Below the pieces are notes generated by a model. That model did no database searches and was not told the origin of the DNA. It saw nothing but the letters and a program-made list of their open reading frames with translations. Positions 27,793 through 36,994 of a stretch of 64,000 nt of DNA are shown here, in pieces; within the stretch, counting starts at the first letter, position 1; each line of letters begins with the position of its first letter. The translations under genes and the position numbers were made by a program. This DNA comes from Sphingopyxis sp. (lineage in GTDB: Bacteria > Pseudomonadota > Alphaproteobacteria > Sphingomonadales > Sphingomonadaceae). The stretch spans positions 92,979 to 156,978 of the forward strand of contig NVXM01000008.1 of NCBI GenBank assembly GCA_002733865.1, in the 5' to 3' direction.

Positions 27793-28288
27793 TAGACCCA
27801 ATATTGCGACGCGCGCTTCGACCGGCGAGCCTTGCGCGCCGGATTTCGTCTATACGATCTTCATCAAGGCAAGCGCGGAAACCGTCTGGAACGGCCTGAT
27901 TGAGCGGGAGCTGACCAGGGCCTATTGGGGTCATTATAACGAATCCGACTGGAAGCCGGGTTCGCGCTGGGAACATGTCCGCAGCGACGGCAGCGGCAAA
28001 ATCGACACGCGCGGCCGGATCATCGTAATGGATCCGCCGCGCAAGATGGTCTGGAGCTGGGCCTTTGACGGCGAAGCCGACCAGCCGGAAAAACTGTCGC
28101 GCGTGACCTACGAACTGGTCAGTCTCGGCCCGGATACGAAATTGATGGTCACCCATAGCGAACTCGAACCGGGATCACCGATGGATGTCGGCGTGCGCGA
28201 AGGCTGGCCGGCGGTGCTCAGCAATCTCAAGTCGCTGCTGGAAACGGGAGAGGTGCTGTCGGAAGACAAGTGGCCAAAGGCCGGCTAG
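27779..28288 (+). CDS. SRPBCC / AHSA1-like protein
   Basis: A 169-residue START-like fold protein: DFVYTIFIKASAETVWNGL, TRAYWGHYNESDWKPGSRW, RGRIIVMDPPRKMVWSW, and a C-terminal helix VREGWPAVLSNLKSLLETG. AGGAG lies 7 bases before the ATG at 27779, inside the ArsR gene, so the two are coupled. Such ArsR-SRPBCC pairs are widespread; the SRPBCC cavity binds small hydrophobic molecules, but the ligand is generally unknown. It could also be a sensor partner for the regulator (inference). Confidence 0.88.
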   Translation: MPADDRPNIATRASTGEPCAPDFVYTIFIKASAETVWNGLIERELTRAYWGHYNESDWKPGSRWEHVRSDGSGKIDTRGRIIVMDPPRKMVWSWAFDGEADQPEKLSRVTYELVSLGPDTKLMVTHSELEPGSPMDVGVREGWPAVLSNLKSLLETGEVLSEDKWPKAG

Positions 28289-28422
28289 TTCAAACAAAAC
28301 GCGCAGCCACAGGATTTTAGCGCCATTATCTTGCCGTCAGACGGGCTCAAAACTGCGCCCGGATGCACCAGGACCGAACATTCGCTCTTCCACCCGGGAA
28401 TCGAACCGCCTAATAGTCCGGA

Positions 28423-28893
28423 ATGGCCGCTGACCTGATCATTCCCCAAAACATCAAACCGCATGACGGGTGCTTTGTCGACAACCGGCATTATTTCGCG
28501 TGCCGCGTCTATTTCGAGGACACCGATTTTTCCGGTATCGTCTATCACGCCAATTATCTGCGCTATATGGAGCGCGCGCGGTCCGATATGCTGCGCCAGC
28601 TCGATATGGACCAGCGAACGGCCTATGACAGTGGTGAAGGCGTCTATGCGGTGGTCGACCTGACGATGAAATATCTGTTACCGGCCAAGCTGGATGATGA
28701 TCTCGTGGTGGTGAGCACAGTCGAGACCCTGCGCGCGGCCAGCGTGGTTATCGACCAGACCATAATCCGAGGCGCGGAGACGATTGTGTCAGCCTCTGTT
28801 CACGCAGCCTTTCTTACCCCAGACGGTCGCCCGAGGCGGCAACCGAAAGCGTGGACAAAGGCTTTCGCCAGCGTCATGAACCAGACTGATTAG
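28423..28893 (+). CDS. ybgC: Acyl-CoA thioesterase YbgC, first gene of the tol-pal operon
   Basis: A hotdog-fold thioesterase. YFACRVYFEDTDFSGIVYHANYLRYMERAR contains the catalytic Asp (EDTD) and the HANYL motif of the 4-hydroxybenzoyl-CoA/YbgC family. It is 156 residues long. It stands first in ybgC-tolQ-tolR-tolA-tolB-pal as in most proteobacteria. The 134 bp upstream hold no gene. No strong ribosome site is visible before the ATG. Confidence 0.92.
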   Translation: MAADLIIPQNIKPHDGCFVDNRHYFACRVYFEDTDFSGIVYHANYLRYMERARSDMLRQLDMDQRTAYDSGEGVYAVVDLTMKYLLPAKLDDDLVVVSTVETLRAASVVIDQTIIRGAETIVSASVHAAFLTPDGRPRRQPKAWTKAFASVMNQTD

Positions 28894-28912
28894 AAATGAA
28901 GGATATCACATC

Positions 28913-29611
28913 TTGCTAGATCAACTTTCTGTCGGAGCGACTACTGGCAACTTCTCGCCATTCATGCTGTTCATGGAAGCCGATATCGTCGTCAAGGCGG
29001 TGATGATCGGACTGTTGCTGGCCAGCATCTGGACATGGACGATCATCGTGAGCTTTGGCATGAAGATCTCGCAAATCTCGCGAAAATCCGACCGCTTTGA
29101 ACGGGCTTTCGACAAAACCGAAAATGTCGACCGGTTTTACGACGAATATGGCAAGTCGAGCCTGCCCAGCGCCAGGGTTCTGGCGGCTGGCGTCAAGGAG
29201 TGGCGGCGTTCGACGGCGAAAGGACCCGTGGACCGCGAAGGCACGCGCCAGCGTCTGGCCAGCGCAATGAACACGGCCATCGCGGATCAAATCGACCGGA
29301 TCGCCGACCGGCTCAATTTTCTTGCCACCGTAGGCAGTGTCGCCCCCTTTGTCGGCCTGTTCGGCACGGTCTGGGGAATCATGCGCAGCTTCTCGGCCAT
29401 TGCCGCGGAACAGAATAGTTCGCTGGCGGTGGTCGCGCCCGGCATTGCCGAAGCCCTGTTCGCGACGGCCATCGGCCTGTTCGCGGCGATCCCGGCAGTC
29501 ATCGCCTATAACCGATTTTCCCATCGGTTAAACAAGCTCGAAGCCCGCATGGTTCGCTTCGCTGACGGTTTCCACGCAACGCTCAGCCGCGAACTGGAGC
29601 TTGGAGACTGA
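28913..29611 (+). CDS. tolQ: Tol-Pal proton channel subunit TolQ
   Basis: TolQ forms with TolR the proton-driven motor of Tol-Pal, which constricts the outer membrane at division. Three membrane segments are seen: VVKAVMIGLLLASIWTWTII near residue 25, FLATVGSVAPFVGLFGTVWG near 140, and GIAEALFATAIGLFAAIPAV near 185. The start is TTG at 28913 with AAGGA 9 bases upstream. It ends 2 bp before tolR. Confidence 0.95.
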   Translation: MLDQLSVGATTGNFSPFMLFMEADIVVKAVMIGLLLASIWTWTIIVSFGMKISQISRKSDRFERAFDKTENVDRFYDEYGKSSLPSARVLAAGVKEWRRSTAKGPVDREGTRQRLASAMNTAIADQIDRIADRLNFLATVGSVAPFVGLFGTVWGIMRSFSAIAAEQNSSLAVVAPGIAEALFATAIGLFAAIPAVIAYNRFSHRLNKLEARMVRFADGFHATLSRELELGD

Positions 29612-29613
29612 GC

Positions 29614-30066
29614 ATGGCGATGAATATGGGACCCGGAATCGGACGGCGCGGCGGCACGCGCGGACGGGCGCCGATGGCCGAGATCAACGTTACCCCGTTT
29701 GTCGACGTGATGCTGGTGCTGCTGATCATTTTCATGGTGACTGCGCCGCTACTGGTCACGGGCGTGCCGGTTGACCTGCCGGAAAGCCGTGCCAATGCGC
29801 TGGAGCAAGATCAGGAGCCCGTCCAGATTTCGATCGATTCCGAAGGCCGCGTTTTCATTGAGGACGAGGAGCTGAGTCGCGGCGCCCTGGCGACGCGGCT
29901 GCGCGAAATCGCCGCTGACCAGAATCCAGAGGATCCGCGCCAAATCATGCTGCGCGGCGACAAGACGCTCGACTATGGTCTGATCATGGGCGTTATGGGC
30001 GAACTCAACCGGGTCGGGCTGAACCGGGTGTCGCTGGTCACAACAGGTTCATCCGAGACTCCGTAA
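29614..30066 (+). CDS. tolR: Tol-Pal proton channel subunit TolR
   Basis: ExbD/TolR family, 150 residues. A cytoplasmic start MAEINVTPFVDVMLVLLII carries the conserved membrane aspartate of the motor, then VPVDLPES and a periplasmic domain ending in LMGVMGELNRVGLNRVSLVT-like sequence. It lies between tolQ and tolA. Confidence 0.95.
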   Translation: MAMNMGPGIGRRGGTRGRAPMAEINVTPFVDVMLVLLIIFMVTAPLLVTGVPVDLPESRANALEQDQEPVQISIDSEGRVFIEDEELSRGALATRLREIAADQNPEDPRQIMLRGDKTLDYGLIMGVMGELNRVGLNRVSLVTTGSSETP

Positions 30067-30081
30067 TGATGGACAGCTGAT

Positions 30082-30876
30082 ATGGAGAAAGCTGAAAAAA
30101 TTGGCTTGGGAATAGCAGCTGCAGGTCATGTGGCCCTGTTCGGCGTGCTTTCTCTCAGCATTCTCAACAATACCAGTGAAGCGTTTCGCAACAAGCCGAT
30201 CGAGGTGATGATCGCCGATGAAGTCGGGCTGGAAAGCGCGGCTCCCACGCCTGCCCTCGTGCCGCCGGCAACCAGCGTCGCGCCGGAGCTCGGGGTGCCG
30301 GAAGAGAGCAGCTTTATAGAACCGGAGCCGCTTCCGGAGCCGCCGAAAGCCGAAGCAAAGCCCAAGCCTTCCGTGACCCCCAGCCCTGTCTCCCGGGAAC
30401 CGCGCCGGCGACCGGACAAACCGACCAGCGCCGCGCCGAAAGCAACACCCAAGCCCAAGCCGCAGCCAAAACCGCGAGGCTCGCGATTGGGTGACGATTT
30501 CCTGAAAGGCGTGACCGACGCGTCTTCCGTCAGCCGCAGCCAGAATATTACTGCGGAAAAAGCATCACCGGCGGCGGTGGCTTCACTGGAGCGCGAACTG
30601 TACCGGCTGGTGAAACAGAAATGGCGTCCTCCGACAGGCGCGGATGCGGAGCTGTTGCGCACGACCGTGACGGCCCGCCTCGACAGCAGTGGCCGGATCA
30701 TCGGCAAGCCCACAGCAACCACCACCGGCATCACGCCAAGCAATCGATCGCAAGTCGAAATCCATCAGGAGCGCGCGATTGCCGCCGTCCAGCTCGCCGC
30801 ACCGTTCACAACATTTCCCGAAAAATATTACGACGAATGGAAGGTTATCGAGCCTGTCCTTTATCTTGGTGTCTAG
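30082..30876 (+). CDS. tolA: TolA-like energy transducer
   Basis: One N-terminal membrane segment (IGLGIAAAGHVALFGVLSLS) is followed by a Pro/Glu/Lys-rich linker of about 110 residues (EPEPLPEPPKAEAKPKP and similar) and a C-terminal globular domain. That domain carries ELYRLVKQKWRPPTGAD and ends in WKVIEPVLYLGV. At 264 residues it is shorter than enterobacterial TolA and has a proline-rich linker instead of the alanine-rich helix, as in other alphaproteobacteria. Identified by domain order and by its place between tolR and tolB. Confidence 0.88.
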   Translation: MEKAEKIGLGIAAAGHVALFGVLSLSILNNTSEAFRNKPIEVMIADEVGLESAAPTPALVPPATSVAPELGVPEESSFIEPEPLPEPPKAEAKPKPSVTPSPVSREPRRRPDKPTSAAPKATPKPKPQPKPRGSRLGDDFLKGVTDASSVSRSQNITAEKASPAAVASLERELYRLVKQKWRPPTGADAELLRTTVTARLDSSGRIIGKPTATTTGITPSNRSQVEIHQERAIAAVQLAAPFTTFPEKYYDEWKVIEPVLYLGV

Positions 30877-30886
30877 GAGACCAGCC

Positions 30887-32227
30887 ATGCAATCTGCCGT
30901 ACCTTTTCTTCGAACAGCCTTCCTCGGCGTCATCGCCAGCCTGGGGTTAACCGCTACTGCGCACGCGCAGCTGACCGTCGATGTCGACAACAGCGCTGGC
31001 GAAGAACTCGTCATCGCGGTTCCCGGCTTGCCAACGCAGCAAAGCGTCGAAACGCCGGCTGGCAGCACCAGTGAGCTCGGCGGCAAGATCAGTGATGTCA
31101 TCGTCAGCGACTTGCGATCGAGCGGTTTGTTCAAACCGATCGGACGCAATCAGGTCCGCAGCATCAGCTATTCGGAAGTCACTGCGCCGCAATTCCCCTA
31201 TTGGAGCGGCACCAGCGCATCGGCACTGATTCAGGGCTTTGTGCGGGCCAATAATGACGGCAAATTGACCGTTGGCTGCTATCTCTACGATGTCGCGCTG
31301 GAAACCGAGCTGACCCGTCAGGGCTTTGTCGTCGAGCCCGCCGACTGGCGCCGGGCCGCGCATAAATGCGCCGACACCATTTATTCGCGGCTGAGCGGCG
31401 AATCGCCCTTTTTCGACAGCCGCATTGCCTATATCGCCGAGACCGGCCCCAAAGGGAGCCGGGTCAAGCGGCTGGCAATCATGGACAGCGATGGCGCCAA
31501 CCACCGGTTCATCACCAACGGCCAGGCCACCGCGCTGACCCCGCGTTTTTCGCCCGACTATAAAAGCATCGTCTATCTGAGCTTTCTCGACGGCAATCCG
31601 CGCATCTATGTTTATGACATCGGTACCGGTCGCCAGCGGCTGATCACCCAGAGCACCAATCCCACCTTCGCACCGCGCTGGTCGCCGGATGGCAAATGGA
31701 TCCTTTATTCGATGGCGATTGCCGGCAACACCGACATTTACAAGGTTTCGGCCGCAGGTGGCGGCAGACCGCAGCAACTCACATTCTCGCCGGGCATCGA
31801 TATCGGTGGCAGCTTCTCGCCAGATGGCAGCCGGATTGTTTTCGAAAGCGACCGTTCGGGCAGCCAGCAATTGTATGTCATGAACGCTGACGGAGGCAAT
31901 GAGCGGCGGATCAGCTTTGGCGGTGGCCGCTATGCCACTCCGGAATGGAGCCCGCGCGGCGACCTGATCGCCTTCACCAAGATCGCCGGCAATTTCCGCA
32001 TCGGCGTGATGACCCCAAGCGGCGGCGGCGAACGCCTGCTGACCGACAGCTGGCAGGACGAAGCCCCGACCTGGGCGCCCAATGGCCGGGTCATCCAGTT
32101 TTTCCGGACAACCCGGGGAAGCGGCAAGACCGGCATCTGGCAAGTCGACCTCACTGGACGCAATGAACGCCAGTTACCGACCCCGGTCAATGGTTCCGAT
32201 CCGGCATGGGGGCCGTTGCTGCCATAA
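30887..32227 (+). CDS. tolB: Tol-Pal periplasmic protein TolB
   Basis: TolB is a periplasmic beta-propeller that shuttles between Pal and TolA. A signal peptide MQSAVPFLRTAFLGVIASLG.. ending TAHAQ precedes the N-terminal domain (LSGESPFFDSRIAYIAETGP). Propeller repeats follow, such as ALTPRFSPDYKSIVYLSF, PRWSPDGKWILYSM and GSFSPDGSRIVFESDR. AGGAG lies 7 bases before the ATG at 30887. The product is 446 residues, a normal length. Confidence 0.97.
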   Translation: MQSAVPFLRTAFLGVIASLGLTATAHAQLTVDVDNSAGEELVIAVPGLPTQQSVETPAGSTSELGGKISDVIVSDLRSSGLFKPIGRNQVRSISYSEVTAPQFPYWSGTSASALIQGFVRANNDGKLTVGCYLYDVALETELTRQGFVVEPADWRRAAHKCADTIYSRLSGESPFFDSRIAYIAETGPKGSRVKRLAIMDSDGANHRFITNGQATALTPRFSPDYKSIVYLSFLDGNPRIYVYDIGTGRQRLITQSTNPTFAPRWSPDGKWILYSMAIAGNTDIYKVSAAGGGRPQQLTFSPGIDIGGSFSPDGSRIVFESDRSGSQQLYVMNADGGNERRISFGGGRYATPEWSPRGDLIAFTKIAGNFRIGVMTPSGGGERLLTDSWQDEAPTWAPNGRVIQFFRTTRGSGKTGIWQVDLTGRNERQLPTPVNGSDPAWGPLLP

Positions 32228-32296
32228 ATTCGGAACGAGACAAGCCATTCAACAAAGGGTATGTAAAGCTGAAGGGCTAATTTAACTAGGAGCAAA

Positions 32297-32809
32297 ATGA
32301 TGATCAAATATGCGACACCCCTCCTGATTACCGCCACCATGGTTTTGGCCGGTTGTGCGAAAAAACCACCTGAAGAGCTGCCGCCAGCACCAGTCGGCAC
32401 AGCGCCAACGCCTGCACCGACCGGTCCCGCTGGTCCAGGCTATGCGCCCGGTTCGCAGGGAGATTTTCTTGCCAACACAATGTCAGACCGGGTCCTGTTC
32501 GATACCGATCGTTTCAACATCGATCCCCAGGATCAGGCCATCTTGCAGAGCCAGGCCCAGTGGCTGGCGCAAAATCCAAACGCGCGGATCACCATCGAGG
32601 GCCATGCCGACGAACGCGGCACGCGCGACTATAACCTCGCGCTTGGCGAACGCCGCGCCAATGCAGCGAAAAACTATCTCGCCTCGCTCGGCGTCAGCCC
32701 GGCGCGGATGACCACCGTCAGCTATGGCAAGGAACGGCCCGAAGCGCTCGGTTCCAACGAGGCGGCATGGGCACAAAACCGCCGCGCCGTCAGCGTCGTG
32801 GTCCGCTAG
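32297..32809 (+). CDS. pal: Peptidoglycan-associated lipoprotein Pal
   Basis: Outer-membrane lipoprotein that anchors the envelope to peptidoglycan. The lipobox is LAGC near residue 20, then a Pro-rich linker and an OmpA-like domain. That domain has VLFDTDRFNIDPQDQAIL, ITIEGHADERGTRDYNLALG, RRANAAKNYL and NRRAVSVVVR. AGGAG lies 4 bases before the ATG. It ends the operon; a terminator follows, and cpoB, the usual next gene, is not here. Confidence 0.97.
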   Translation: MMIKYATPLLITATMVLAGCAKKPPEELPPAPVGTAPTPAPTGPAGPGYAPGSQGDFLANTMSDRVLFDTDRFNIDPQDQAILQSQAQWLAQNPNARITIEGHADERGTRDYNLALGERRANAAKNYLASLGVSPARMTTVSYGKERPEALGSNEAAWAQNRRAVSVVVR

Positions 32810-32827
32810 AGCCACCGACAACCGGAC

Positions 32828-32867
32828 AAAAAAAGGGCCGCTCCCTCACCGGGTAGCGGCCCTTTTT
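32828..32867 (+). terminator. Bidirectional terminator after pal
   Basis: AAAAAGGGCCGCT and AGCGGCCCTTTTT form a perfect 13-bp stem including the A/T tracts, around a 12-nt loop. It separates pal from the convergent small gene at 32887-33183 and can serve both. Confidence 0.88.
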
Positions 32868-32886
32868 ATGCGTAATCAGAAATCGA

Positions 32887-33183
32887 TTATTTTTTGGTGC
32901 CGGTCATTGCCATTTCACCAAAGGCACCTGCCTTGACCGAACCCGCCAGCTGGCCATCGGTGATCGTCGCATCGCCTTCCAGTTTCATTGGCATGGGAAC
33001 GGTCATGTTCATTTCCCAAGTGATGTGATTGCCATCGACCTTGCCATTTTCAACGTCCATCGATCCCATGGCACCGGTATTGGTACCGGTAAACGTGTCG
33101 CCGTCGGTGACGATGGTGAATTCCGAAGTCTGGTCTCCCATCGGGGATTTGGTCACACAAGCATAAGTTCCATCAATAGACAT
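32887..33183 (-). CDS. Conserved small beta-rich protein of unknown function, 98 residues
   Basis: Begins MSIDGTYACVTKSPMGDQTS and continues with alternating strands: FTIVTDGDTFTGTNTGAMGS, then ITWEMNMTVPMPMKLEGDA and ITDGQLAGSVKAGAFGEM. This is a lipocalin-like up-and-down beta pattern, with no signal peptide. AGGAG lies 7 bases before the ATG. I recall similar short proteins in sphingomonads but know no function. It is convergent with pal across a shared terminator. Confidence 0.8.
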   Translation of the reverse strand: MSIDGTYACVTKSPMGDQTSEFTIVTDGDTFTGTNTGAMGSMDVENGKVDGNHITWEMNMTVPMPMKLEGDATITDGQLAGSVKAGAFGEMAMTGTKK

Positions 33184-33230
33184 TCCGTTCTCCTTTTATG
33201 TCAACGCCCTGACCCGGCTCTTGTCAGCGA

Positions 33231-36143
33231 TCAATCATCACTGTCCGCCGAATCGTCTGAACTGCTATCACTATTAACAGCAGTGTCACTAGCTTCATAG
33301 CCGCGATATTCAATCGGCATATCGAGCGCATCAAGCTGGGGCTTGATCTTGTCGACATCGCCGACGATGACCCAGGTGAACTTGTCCGGGTCAACGGCAT
33401 TGGCCATGGCTTCGTTAAGATCCTTTGTGGTCATCCCCCGGTAACGGGCAGCGACGGTCTCGGCATAGTTGGACGGTCTGTCAAACATCACATCCCCCTG
33501 CATCTGTCCGAGGATGCTGGGCGTGCGCTCAAACTGGCCGGGCAACTGGCGGACATTGCCGTTTACCGTTCGCTCCAGTTCGGCTGGCGTAACACCTTTG
33601 TCTCCCAGAAAGTCACGGACCTGCGCATCCATTGCAGCGACGGCGGGGCCGGTCTGGTTGGTCTGCACCGGTGCCCGCATCGTGTACAGCACACGGTCTT
33701 CACCGCGCAGCAACGTGTTGCGGGTGCCATAGCTCCAGCCCTTGGTTTCGCGCAAATCCATGTTGATCCGCGAGAGGAAATTACCGCCCAACACTTCGTT
33801 GGCCGCATCGAGGGTCAGCAGGTCATCGGAACCCTTGTAGGGCAGAACCTGTCCGGCGAGGATCATCGACTGGGGCGAATTGGGGCGATGGATGACAACG
33901 ATCCGTCCTTGCCCTTCCGGGATCGGCGCATCGAAATTTTTGGCGGGCGCAGGCTCCCCTTCGCCTTTCCAGCGGCCAAAACGGACTTCCAGCTTGTCGA
34001 CCAGATCCTGCTTGTCGATCTTGCCGGCGGCAAAAATCGTTGCCTTCGCCGGATGCATCCATCGATCATGAAAAGCGGCGAGATCGTCGCGGGTGATCGC
34101 CGAGACCGTTTCCTTGGTGCCATTGCCTGACAACCCGCGGCCATAGGGATGCTTAGAACCGAACACCAAAGGCGGCAGCGTATTGCTGGCAATGCTCAGC
34201 GGATCGCTTTCCTCGCGATCAATAGCGGTCAGTTGCTGAACCCGGATGCGCTCAATATCATTGGGATTAAACGCCGGATTTTTGACGATGTCCGCCATCA
34301 GGTCCAGCGAGGCATCAAGGTTGGGATTGACCGCGCTCAAATCCACATCGGTACGGTCGCGACCGCCGCCGATAGTGATATTGGCACCGAGCCGCTCCTG
34401 CTGTTCGGCAATTTCCACCGAGGTCAGGCTGGTCGTGCCTTCTTCCAGGATCGACGTTACGAAATTCTGCAAGCCGAGCTTGTCAGAGGAATCTGCGCTG
34501 GTTCCCGCATTGAAGGACAGCGTCACCCGGGTCATCGGCACCGCATCGCGGCGGGCAAAATAGACCTTGATGCCGTTGGACAGAGTCGCTGTTTCGACGT
34601 CCGGAAAATCGACATTGGGGATATCACCGACCGGCGGCAGTTTGGACCGGTCGGGCGCTGTCACGGTCCCGGGCTGCTCATCCTGCATGTAAAAAGCGGG
34701 AGCGGTCAGCACGCCGGTCCGAGCACCCTTGCCAGCACCGACTTCCTGATATTCGTCGCGTTCACCAGGGACCACGCGGATGCCAAGCACCGGCCGCGTC
34801 AACCATTTCTGCATGGCCGTCTTGACTTCTTCCGGCGTGGTCGAGGCAAGCCGGTTCAATTCCTTTTTGTAAAACTCCGGGTCATCGGAATAGAGCTTGC
34901 CCTGCGCAAGAGCGACCGCCTTGCCGCTGAAACCGCCGACCTGCTCGAGCCCGGCGATCCGTGCAGCCGCATCGCGCGTTGCCACCCGCTGCACTTCATC
35001 TTCGGTCGGACCATTGGCGATGAAATCGGCGATGATCTCGTCGAGCCGGTTGGCCACCGCATCCGCATCTTCACCCGGCTTTACGTCCGCCTGTATATTC
35101 ACCAGGCTGCCATGCACGAACGGGATGACAAAGGCCGACACGGCAACGGCATTTTTCTCGTCACGCACCATGATATTGTCGAGCCGCGAGCTGGCGAGCC
35201 CGCCGAGCACGGTCATCCCGACATCAAGTGCGGTATAGTCCGGATCATTGAGGCCGGGGACCACCCAGTTGCGGTAGATGCGGGTCGTGGCGACCTTGTC
35301 CTTCATCACCTCATAGATCGGCGCATCCAGCGTCGGCAAGGCCGGGTCCAATGTTTCGATCGGCTTGCCGGGCGGGATAGCGCCGAACCATTTGGTGACC
35401 TTTTCCCGAGCCGTCGCAAGGTCGATATCGCCTGCCAATACGAGAATCGAATTATTCGGTCCGTAGTGATCGGTGAACCACTGTTTCATGTCGTCCAGCG
35501 AGGCCGCTTCGAGGTCCTCCAGCGAACCGATGGTATCGTGGCCATAGGGATGGTCAGCAGGAAACAGCAATTCGGTTTGGCGATAGCCGACGAGACCATA
35601 GGGCTGGTTGTCGCCCTGCCGCTTTTCGTTCGACACGACGCCAATCTGGTTGTCGAGCTTCTCCTGCGTCACCGCACCCAGCAGATAGCCCATCCGGTCG
35701 CTTTCGAGGAACAGAGCAACGTCGAGCGCGGAGGTCGGGACCGTCTGGAAATAGTTGGTCCGGTCGAGCCAGGTGGTGCCGTTCAGATCCGTCGCGCCTA
35801 TCTGCCGCAGCGGCTCAAAGAAATCGCCCGGCGCATGTTCCGATCCGTTGAACATGATATGCTCGAACAGATGCGCATAGCCGGTCTTGCCTTCCGGTTC
35901 ATTGGCCGAGCCGACGCCATACCAGATCGATACCGCCACGACCGGGGCCTTGCGATCGGTGTGCACCAGCACCTTCAATCCGTTGTCTAACGTGAATTCT
36001 TCATAAGGAATATCCACTGCCGCAACCAGTTCGCTGACCGGAGCCGGCTTGGCAGTCTGATGATCCTTGGCCAGTGCGGGCGTGGTAACCGTCAAGGCGG
36101 TAGTGGTGAGCGCCAGCAGCAGGGAGCGAGACAAACGGGACAT
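33231..36143 (-). CDS. Exported M16-family zinc metallopeptidase (two-domain)
   Basis: A 970-residue pitrilysin-type protease with signal peptide MSRLSRSLLLALTTTALTVT.. ending ALAKD. The active half has the inverted zinc motif in YAHLFEHIMFNGSEH near residue 80, with the downstream glutamate in ..NQIGVVSNEKRQGDN. The second half (from about residue 500) lacks HxxEH, reading LGLQNFVTSILEEGTTS instead, as is normal for the inactive partner domain. GAGAGGAAAG precedes the ATG at 36143; the frame remains open upstream without support. Probably degrades peptides in the periplasm. Confidence 0.93.
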   Translation of the reverse strand: MSRLSRSLLLALTTTALTVTTPALAKDHQTAKPAPVSELVAAVDIPYEEFTLDNGLKVLVHTDRKAPVVAVSIWYGVGSANEPEGKTGYAHLFEHIMFNGSEHAPGDFFEPLRQIGATDLNGTTWLDRTNYFQTVPTSALDVALFLESDRMGYLLGAVTQEKLDNQIGVVSNEKRQGDNQPYGLVGYRQTELLFPADHPYGHDTIGSLEDLEAASLDDMKQWFTDHYGPNNSILVLAGDIDLATAREKVTKWFGAIPPGKPIETLDPALPTLDAPIYEVMKDKVATTRIYRNWVVPGLNDPDYTALDVGMTVLGGLASSRLDNIMVRDEKNAVAVSAFVIPFVHGSLVNIQADVKPGEDADAVANRLDEIIADFIANGPTEDEVQRVATRDAAARIAGLEQVGGFSGKAVALAQGKLYSDDPEFYKKELNRLASTTPEEVKTAMQKWLTRPVLGIRVVPGERDEYQEVGAGKGARTGVLTAPAFYMQDEQPGTVTAPDRSKLPPVGDIPNVDFPDVETATLSNGIKVYFARRDAVPMTRVTLSFNAGTSADSSDKLGLQNFVTSILEEGTTSLTSVEIAEQQERLGANITIGGGRDRTDVDLSAVNPNLDASLDLMADIVKNPAFNPNDIERIRVQQLTAIDREESDPLSIASNTLPPLVFGSKHPYGRGLSGNGTKETVSAITRDDLAAFHDRWMHPAKATIFAAGKIDKQDLVDKLEVRFGRWKGEGEPAPAKNFDAPIPEGQGRIVVIHRPNSPQSMILAGQVLPYKGSDDLLTLDAANEVLGGNFLSRINMDLRETKGWSYGTRNTLLRGEDRVLYTMRAPVQTNQTGPAVAAMDAQVRDFLGDKGVTPAELERTVNGNVRQLPGQFERTPSILGQMQGDVMFDRPSNYAETVAARYRGMTTKDLNEAMANAVDPDKFTWVIVGDVDKIKPQLDALDMPIEYRGYEASDTAVNSDSSSDDSADSDD

Positions 36144-36261
36144 CGGAACTTTCCTCTCAATCAAACACGGATCAAACAATCATATAGCACCAAACATGCC
36201 GGTAAACAGGGGTTGGGGGATTGTCGGCTTCGACGAACGCCACTGAGCCGTCGACCAACGG

Positions 36262-36888
36262 CTATTTGGCTTTCCAGCCCCAGAACAGATGGCAGGGCAA
36301 CACGTTCCACAGGGAGTAACCGCTATCGATACGGTCAAAATGCGGGGTCATATAGTCGCGCGCTTTCTTGACGAACTGATAGACCAGAAAGGCCCCGCCA
36401 GGCCGAATAACATTATAGGTCTCTTTGGCGATCTTGGGCCCGAGCTGATCCGGCAAGGTCGAGAACGGCAGGCCGGACAGAACATAGTCGGCTTTCTCAT
36501 GTCCGAGTTCACGAATGATTTTCTGGACGTCGGCAGCAGAGCCGTGGATCGGGTAGAAGCGACTGTCGCGAATTGACTTGCTGAGATAGTCGATAAAGTC
36601 TTCGTTCAGATCGATCACGATCAGGGCCGCTCCAGGCTTCAACCGTTCCAGCACCGGTTGGCAGAAGGTGCCCACGCCGGGGCCATATTCGACAAATAGA
36701 TCGCACTCATCCCACTTGACCGGTTCGAGCATTTTCTTGATCGTGACATCCGAAGAGGGGATGATAGACCCAACCATCACCGGATGCTTCAGAAACCCTT
36801 TGAAGAACACCCCCCACGGTCCAAGGCGTCGTTCTGCCGCCTTTTTGATACGGTCCACAAATTTGGTTTTGGCGATACTGTTAGTCAA
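36262..36888 (-). CDS. PmtA-like class I methyltransferase (phospholipid N-methyltransferase)
   Basis: A 208-residue SAM-dependent methyltransferase with VGSIIPSSDVTIKKML, the SAM motif LFVEYGPGVGTFCQPVL near residue 65, VIDLNEDFIDYL, and DYVLSGLPFSTLPDQL. This resembles the soluble PmtA family, which methylates phosphatidylethanolamine towards phosphatidylcholine, and rRNA adenine dimethylases in fold. Translation starts at TTG 36888 with a strong GGAGG 7 bases upstream. Stand-alone gene; substrate inferred only. Confidence 0.78.
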   Translation of the reverse strand: MTNSIAKTKFVDRIKKAAERRLGPWGVFFKGFLKHPVMVGSIIPSSDVTIKKMLEPVKWDECDLFVEYGPGVGTFCQPVLERLKPGAALIVIDLNEDFIDYLSKSIRDSRFYPIHGSAADVQKIIRELGHEKADYVLSGLPFSTLPDQLGPKIAKETYNVIRPGGAFLVYQFVKKARDYMTPHFDRIDSGYSLWNVLPCHLFWGWKAK

Positions 36889-36994
36889 GTCATTCCTCCG
36901 GGTGGCGGGTGAAACTGTCTTACTAGGGCGTTACAGCGCCGGTGACAAATATAATAGCGGTTGCCCGATGCCAGCGAGCGGTTAAAAGCACGCC

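Noticed and set aside
34149..35990. A 613-codon open frame on the plus strand opposite the M16 peptidase gene
   Set aside because: It is the antisense image of a gene with clear protease motifs; its translation is rich in Arg, Gly, Asp and His with no domain and no ribosome site.
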